Assembly (NCBI GenBank): GCA_963169745.1
Contig: CAUJCU010000010.1
Span: forward strand, 257,487-321,486
Reading direction: 5' to 3'
Origin: Bacteroidota bacterium
Lineage (GTDB): Bacteria; Bacteroidota; Bacteroidia; UBA4408
Length of the DNA: 64,000 bases
A program made the translations under genes and the position numbers. The notes below the pieces were generated by a model. The model did not search any database and was not told the origin of the DNA. It saw only the letters and a list, made by a program, of their open reading frames with translations. This document shows, piece after piece, positions 60,893-64,000 of this stretch; the stretch's first letter is position 1; each line of letters starts with the position of its first letter.

Positions 60893-63800
60893 TTATGACT
60901 GGACTTTCTTTTTAAAGAAGCGTGATATTAAATTCTCAAGCCCATCAAGCAGTTTCTTTAACGCATCAAAATATAATGTTATCGCCATCAAAATGCTCAT
61001 TCCCCAAATTACAAAACTATTCATCCAGTAGGTGTTGTAATAACTTCCTGCTAAAGGTTTTCTAGGGGCAAAAAAATGAGCTCTTAATATCCCATTTATA
61101 TCTGGGTCTAAAAACACCGGATCCATCTTTTGAATTAGTTTGCCGTCAATTTCTAAAAAAGGATCGGTTGTTCGTTTGTTTTTGAGCAAATCATTCAGGT
61201 TATCATTATCATTATTAATACGTAAATTTACAAGATAATTTTTTTCTACACTGTTTAATTTGGTTATTATCTTTTCACGTTTATCATTAGCCTGGTTAAA
61301 CATTTTTACATAATATTGTTTTAGATCTTTCAAATATTTTTTTGTTTTTGTTCCTACCTCTTTGTTGAATTTTTCGGGAGTTAATTTTTCCAAATCATCA
61401 AATTTTGGCTTTATACTTTTTTTCTTGATTGGAATAGCCAATTCTTTCGAAATTTCAGAACGAAGCAATGCCAAATCAGACCAATAAATATCTTTTTTAT
61501 TAGGGTCATTCATTGTATTTTCAGCACCATCAACTTTAGCCAGTAAGCGGTCCAAATAAAAATCTTTTTTATAATTGGCCTTACTCATGGTTTTATCATA
61601 CGAATAAAAGTTTTTCTCAAAACTATTATCCATAAATTGATTTACTGCTAAAGCTTCATAAGCCCAACGTGAGGCCATTATTTCGCCCCATACAGGCACT
61701 TTGGTTTGCGAAGTTACAGCGGGGTTTAACTTGTCAAATTTTACGATAACACCACTTAGTAGTAATTGAGGTATAATTAAAAAGGGAATTAAAATATAAA
61801 TGGTAACTGCCGAGTTAAAGCTGGCTGAAATATTAAGCCCAAGCAAGTTAGCAAAGCAACTGGTTGTAAACAAAATATACCAATAATCGGTAAACATATT
61901 TTCTATACCTAAAATATTGTTGCCAATGAGAACAAAAGTAAAAGTTTGTATAGCGCTAAGTACAAACATGATGGCTATTTTACTAAATAAGTAGCTGCCT
62001 CTGCTTAAGTTTAAAAACGATTCTCTTTTTAAAATTTTACGATCACGAATAATTTCTTCGGCACTAACCGTAAGACCAACAAATAACGCAATGATTACAG
62101 CCATTAGCAGGTAGGCTGGAATGTTTTCATTTTCGGAGAAACGATACCCATCTGAGCCTTCTCCGGTATTATAAAACCGAACTAAATAGCTGAGTATTAA
62201 TGCTAAAATAGGTGTCTCTAAAAAATTAATGATTAGATATTGTTTATTGGTTAATTTGCTCATTACATCACGAGTAATAAATACCCTAAACTGATTTAGC
62301 TTATTGGGAATTTTAAACGTGCTTTTGGGAATTTTACCGGTATAAACATCAGGTAGTTTAGTATTTAGTTCTTGTAGATATAAAGTATTCCATTCTTTAG
62401 GAGATACTTTACGTTTGGGAGTAGCGTTTCCGTATTCGTCAATAACTTTTGTTTCAATTATATTGAAAATTTGTTCCGGGTTAACATTCCCACAAGTGAG
62501 ACACTCACTTTCGTTAGCGTTGGCATGATTAATTTGTTTCTTGAAATAAATTACAGCTTCAACGGGATTTCCGTAATATATAGGATAGCCGCCTAAATCA
62601 AGAATTAACAGTTTGTCAAACATTTTAAATATGTCTGATGAAGGTTGATGAATAACTACAAAAACGAGTTTCCCTTTTAAAGCTAACTCTTTTAATAGAT
62701 CCATAATATTTTCACTATCACGTGACGATAAACCGGATGTAGGTTCATCTACATAAAGAACAGATGGTTCTCGAATTAATTCCAAACCTATATTGAGTCG
62801 CTTGCGTTGACCTCCACTAATTGTTTTTTCAAGCGGACTACCTACTTTTAAATGAGCTGTTTCACTCAAGCCTAAATCGGCCAGGAGGTCAAGTACCATT
62901 TGCTTAATCTTACTATCAGCATATTGTGCAAAGCACAACTTGGCATTATAAAATAAGTTTTGAAAAACAGTAAGCTCTTCAATAAGCAAATCGTCTTGCG
63001 AAATATGTCCTATAACACCTTCAATTTTTTTCTTGTCTTGATGAATGTTTATTCCGTTTATAAGTACTTCACCTTTATAAGGCTGCTCCAAGCCATTTAA
63101 AATATTAAGTACAGTTGATTTCCCGGCACCACTACCGCCCATAATGCCTATGAGTGTACCTGACTCTTCATTTAAGTTTAAAGGATGAAGGCCAACTTTA
63201 CCACTTTTAAATTTAAACTCTAATTCACGGGTTTGAAATTGTAACTTTGTTTTATGGGTACTAGCTAAATAGCTGCTTACAATATCGCTGTAAAAAATAG
63301 GTTGCAACTTAGTGCTTCGCAAACTTGAACCTTGTGTAAAAATATACACCCTTTCTGGTTTTACATCTTGCCCGTTTAAGTATATTTCACTTTGTCCAAA
63401 ATATCTGAAAATATACATAGAAACACTAGGGAAATGCAATACTTCTATTTGTCCCTGTATGCTTTCGCTTAAGTAAAAACGAGACTCTCGGATATTTTCA
63501 GGTTTGTGATTATCAATGACCAATATATACGGAGAGTCAAATTCATAAGCGTTCTTACTGTTTATGAGTTTTAAACACCTTTGGTATTCATTAGTGTCTA
63601 TATTAAAGGAAGAGGCTACCGTGTCAACAAATTCAAGTTCCTGGCTCCCTACTGTTTGACTGGCATTAATGTATTCTATAAGGCGAATAAGAACTACTAC
63701 CTTTTGAGGCTGCGTTAACTCTTTGTTAATTTCTGAACAAATTCGTAAAACCTTTACGGAGTTAAGCGATAATTTTTTGGTAGCATTTGTTCCTTTGCTT

Positions 63801-63979
63801 AGTTTGTGGATCGTTTCAATAAAATTGTCAAATACATCTAAATATTGATTAACCAACTCTTGGTTGAGCTGCTGCTTTAAAAACGATTGAACAATACTTC
63901 TGCCAATTACATTAGTGCCATCTACTTTAGCAATAATGGCAAATAATTGCATTAGTGCCCTGAGAATACTTTCGCTCAT
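60893..63979 (-). CDS. Large ABC transporter: TerB-like and FHA-like N-terminus, ATPase and ABC-2 permease in one chain
   Basis: 1028 residues. Residues ~1-130 are helical and TerB-like (LMQLFAIIAKVDGTNVIGRSIVQSFL). Residues ~165-235 are beta-rich (IYLNGQDVKPERVYIFTQGSSLRS) and may be an FHA-like fold. The ATPase (~240-480) has GIMGGSGAGKSTVLNILNG, TISGGQRKRLNIGLELIREPSVLYVDEPTSGLSSRD and FVVIHQPSSDIFKMFDKLL. This is ABCG-like order, ATPase before permease. A Cys pair CLTCG occurs near 510. ABC-2 permease helices follow from ~600. Before the last helix there is a charged, Lys-rich soluble insert (~795-960). Its start is complete at 63979. The substrate is unknown. Confidence 0.88.
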   Translation of the reverse strand: MSESILRALMQLFAIIAKVDGTNVIGRSIVQSFLKQQLNQELVNQYLDVFDNFIETIHKLSKGTNATKKLSLNSVKVLRICSEINKELTQPQKVVVLIRLIEYINASQTVGSQELEFVDTVASSFNIDTNEYQRCLKLINSKNAYEFDSPYILVIDNHKPENIRESRFYLSESIQGQIEVLHFPSVSMYIFRYFGQSEIYLNGQDVKPERVYIFTQGSSLRSTKLQPIFYSDIVSSYLASTHKTKLQFQTRELEFKFKSGKVGLHPLNLNEESGTLIGIMGGSGAGKSTVLNILNGLEQPYKGEVLINGINIHQDKKKIEGVIGHISQDDLLIEELTVFQNLFYNAKLCFAQYADSKIKQMVLDLLADLGLSETAHLKVGSPLEKTISGGQRKRLNIGLELIREPSVLYVDEPTSGLSSRDSENIMDLLKELALKGKLVFVVIHQPSSDIFKMFDKLLILDLGGYPIYYGNPVEAVIYFKKQINHANANESECLTCGNVNPEQIFNIIETKVIDEYGNATPKRKVSPKEWNTLYLQELNTKLPDVYTGKIPKSTFKIPNKLNQFRVFITRDVMSKLTNKQYLIINFLETPILALILSYLVRFYNTGEGSDGYRFSENENIPAYLLMAVIIALFVGLTVSAEEIIRDRKILKRESFLNLSRGSYLFSKIAIMFVLSAIQTFTFVLIGNNILGIENMFTDYWYILFTTSCFANLLGLNISASFNSAVTIYILIPFLIIPQLLLSGVIVKFDKLNPAVTSQTKVPVWGEIMASRWAYEALAVNQFMDNSFEKNFYSYDKTMSKANYKKDFYLDRLLAKVDGAENTMNDPNKKDIYWSDLALLRSEISKELAIPIKKKSIKPKFDDLEKLTPEKFNKEVGTKTKKYLKDLKQYYVKMFNQANDKREKIITKLNSVEKNYLVNLRINNDNDNLNDLLKNKRTTDPFLEIDGKLIQKMDPVFLDPDINGILRAHFFAPRKPLAGSYYNTYWMNSFVIWGMSILMAITLYFDALKKLLDGLENLISRFFKKKVQS

Positions 63980-64000
63980 ATTATTAGATTTTGCTCATTT

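Overview
The window is AT-rich DNA from a member of the Bacteroidota. Five features support this: a SusC/SusD pair at the left edge; at least five secreted proteins ending in a type IX secretion (T9SS) sorting domain; GWxTD, DUF4159 and GldI-like FKBP genes; a MurF-alanine racemase fusion; and promoters of the TAnnTTTG type with no clear Shine-Dalgarno sequences. The order cannot be fixed from sequence alone; a Sphingobacteriales/Chitinophagales-like organism is the best guess. I saw no tRNA, rRNA, CRISPR array, insertion sequence or prophage.

Layout. 1-15.3 kb is mostly core metabolism: the end of a SusC gene and its SusD partner, rlmB, a GWxTD lipoprotein, a small secreted DUF6370-like protein, a SugE/Gdx-type guanidinium exporter, thymidine kinase, the murF-alr fusion, an alkyltransferase-like protein, an S4 protein, a helix-hairpin-helix surface protein, HMG-CoA lyase, pyrD, and a secreted peptidylarginine-deiminase-like enzyme with a T9SS tail. 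15.5-27 kb is a leftward molybdenum-cofactor region: moaA, moeA, a TauE/SafE permease, mobA, moaD, a MoeB-rhodanese protein, moaE, a moaC-mogA fusion, a ModE-type DNA-binding protein, a TonB-dependent receptor and a lipoprotein with a sulfite-oxidase-like molybdopterin-binding fold, plus a hemerythrin protein and a TDT permease at the upstream end. 27-34.5 kb holds three large T9SS cargo proteins. 34.8-46.4 kb is a respiratory nitrate reductase operon (two cytochromes c, narGHJI, a small membrane protein, beta-carbonic anhydrase, narK) next to an FNR/CRP-family regulator. 46.5-64 kb holds an M28 peptidase, a collagen-like adhesin pair, tag, a PP2C phosphatase, a Nudix-type regulator, DUF4159, a YciO-type protein, two FKBP lipoproteins with NrnA, an HTTM/DUF5819-like pair, and a 1028-residue ABC transporter.

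How it fits together. The Mo-cofactor genes make the cofactor that NarG needs. Two regulatory links are visible in the DNA. First, an inverted repeat CACTATGT-N8-ACATAGTG overlaps the start of the modE-like gene, and a near copy lies just upstream of the TonB-receptor gene. This suggests that the ModE-like protein controls itself and the receptor, making the receptor plus lipoprotein a candidate outer-membrane uptake system for molybdate or a molybdenum compound. Second, a perfect CRP-type palindrome (TGTGAT-N4-ATCACA) lies about 41 bp upstream of the predicted modE start of transcription, and a 17-of-20 match lies upstream of the nar operon. The regulator beside nar has a CxxCxxC N-terminus like FNR but a CRP-like RETxxR recognition helix, which fits that palindrome. 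Nitrate respiration and molybdenum acquisition may therefore answer to one redox-sensing regulator.
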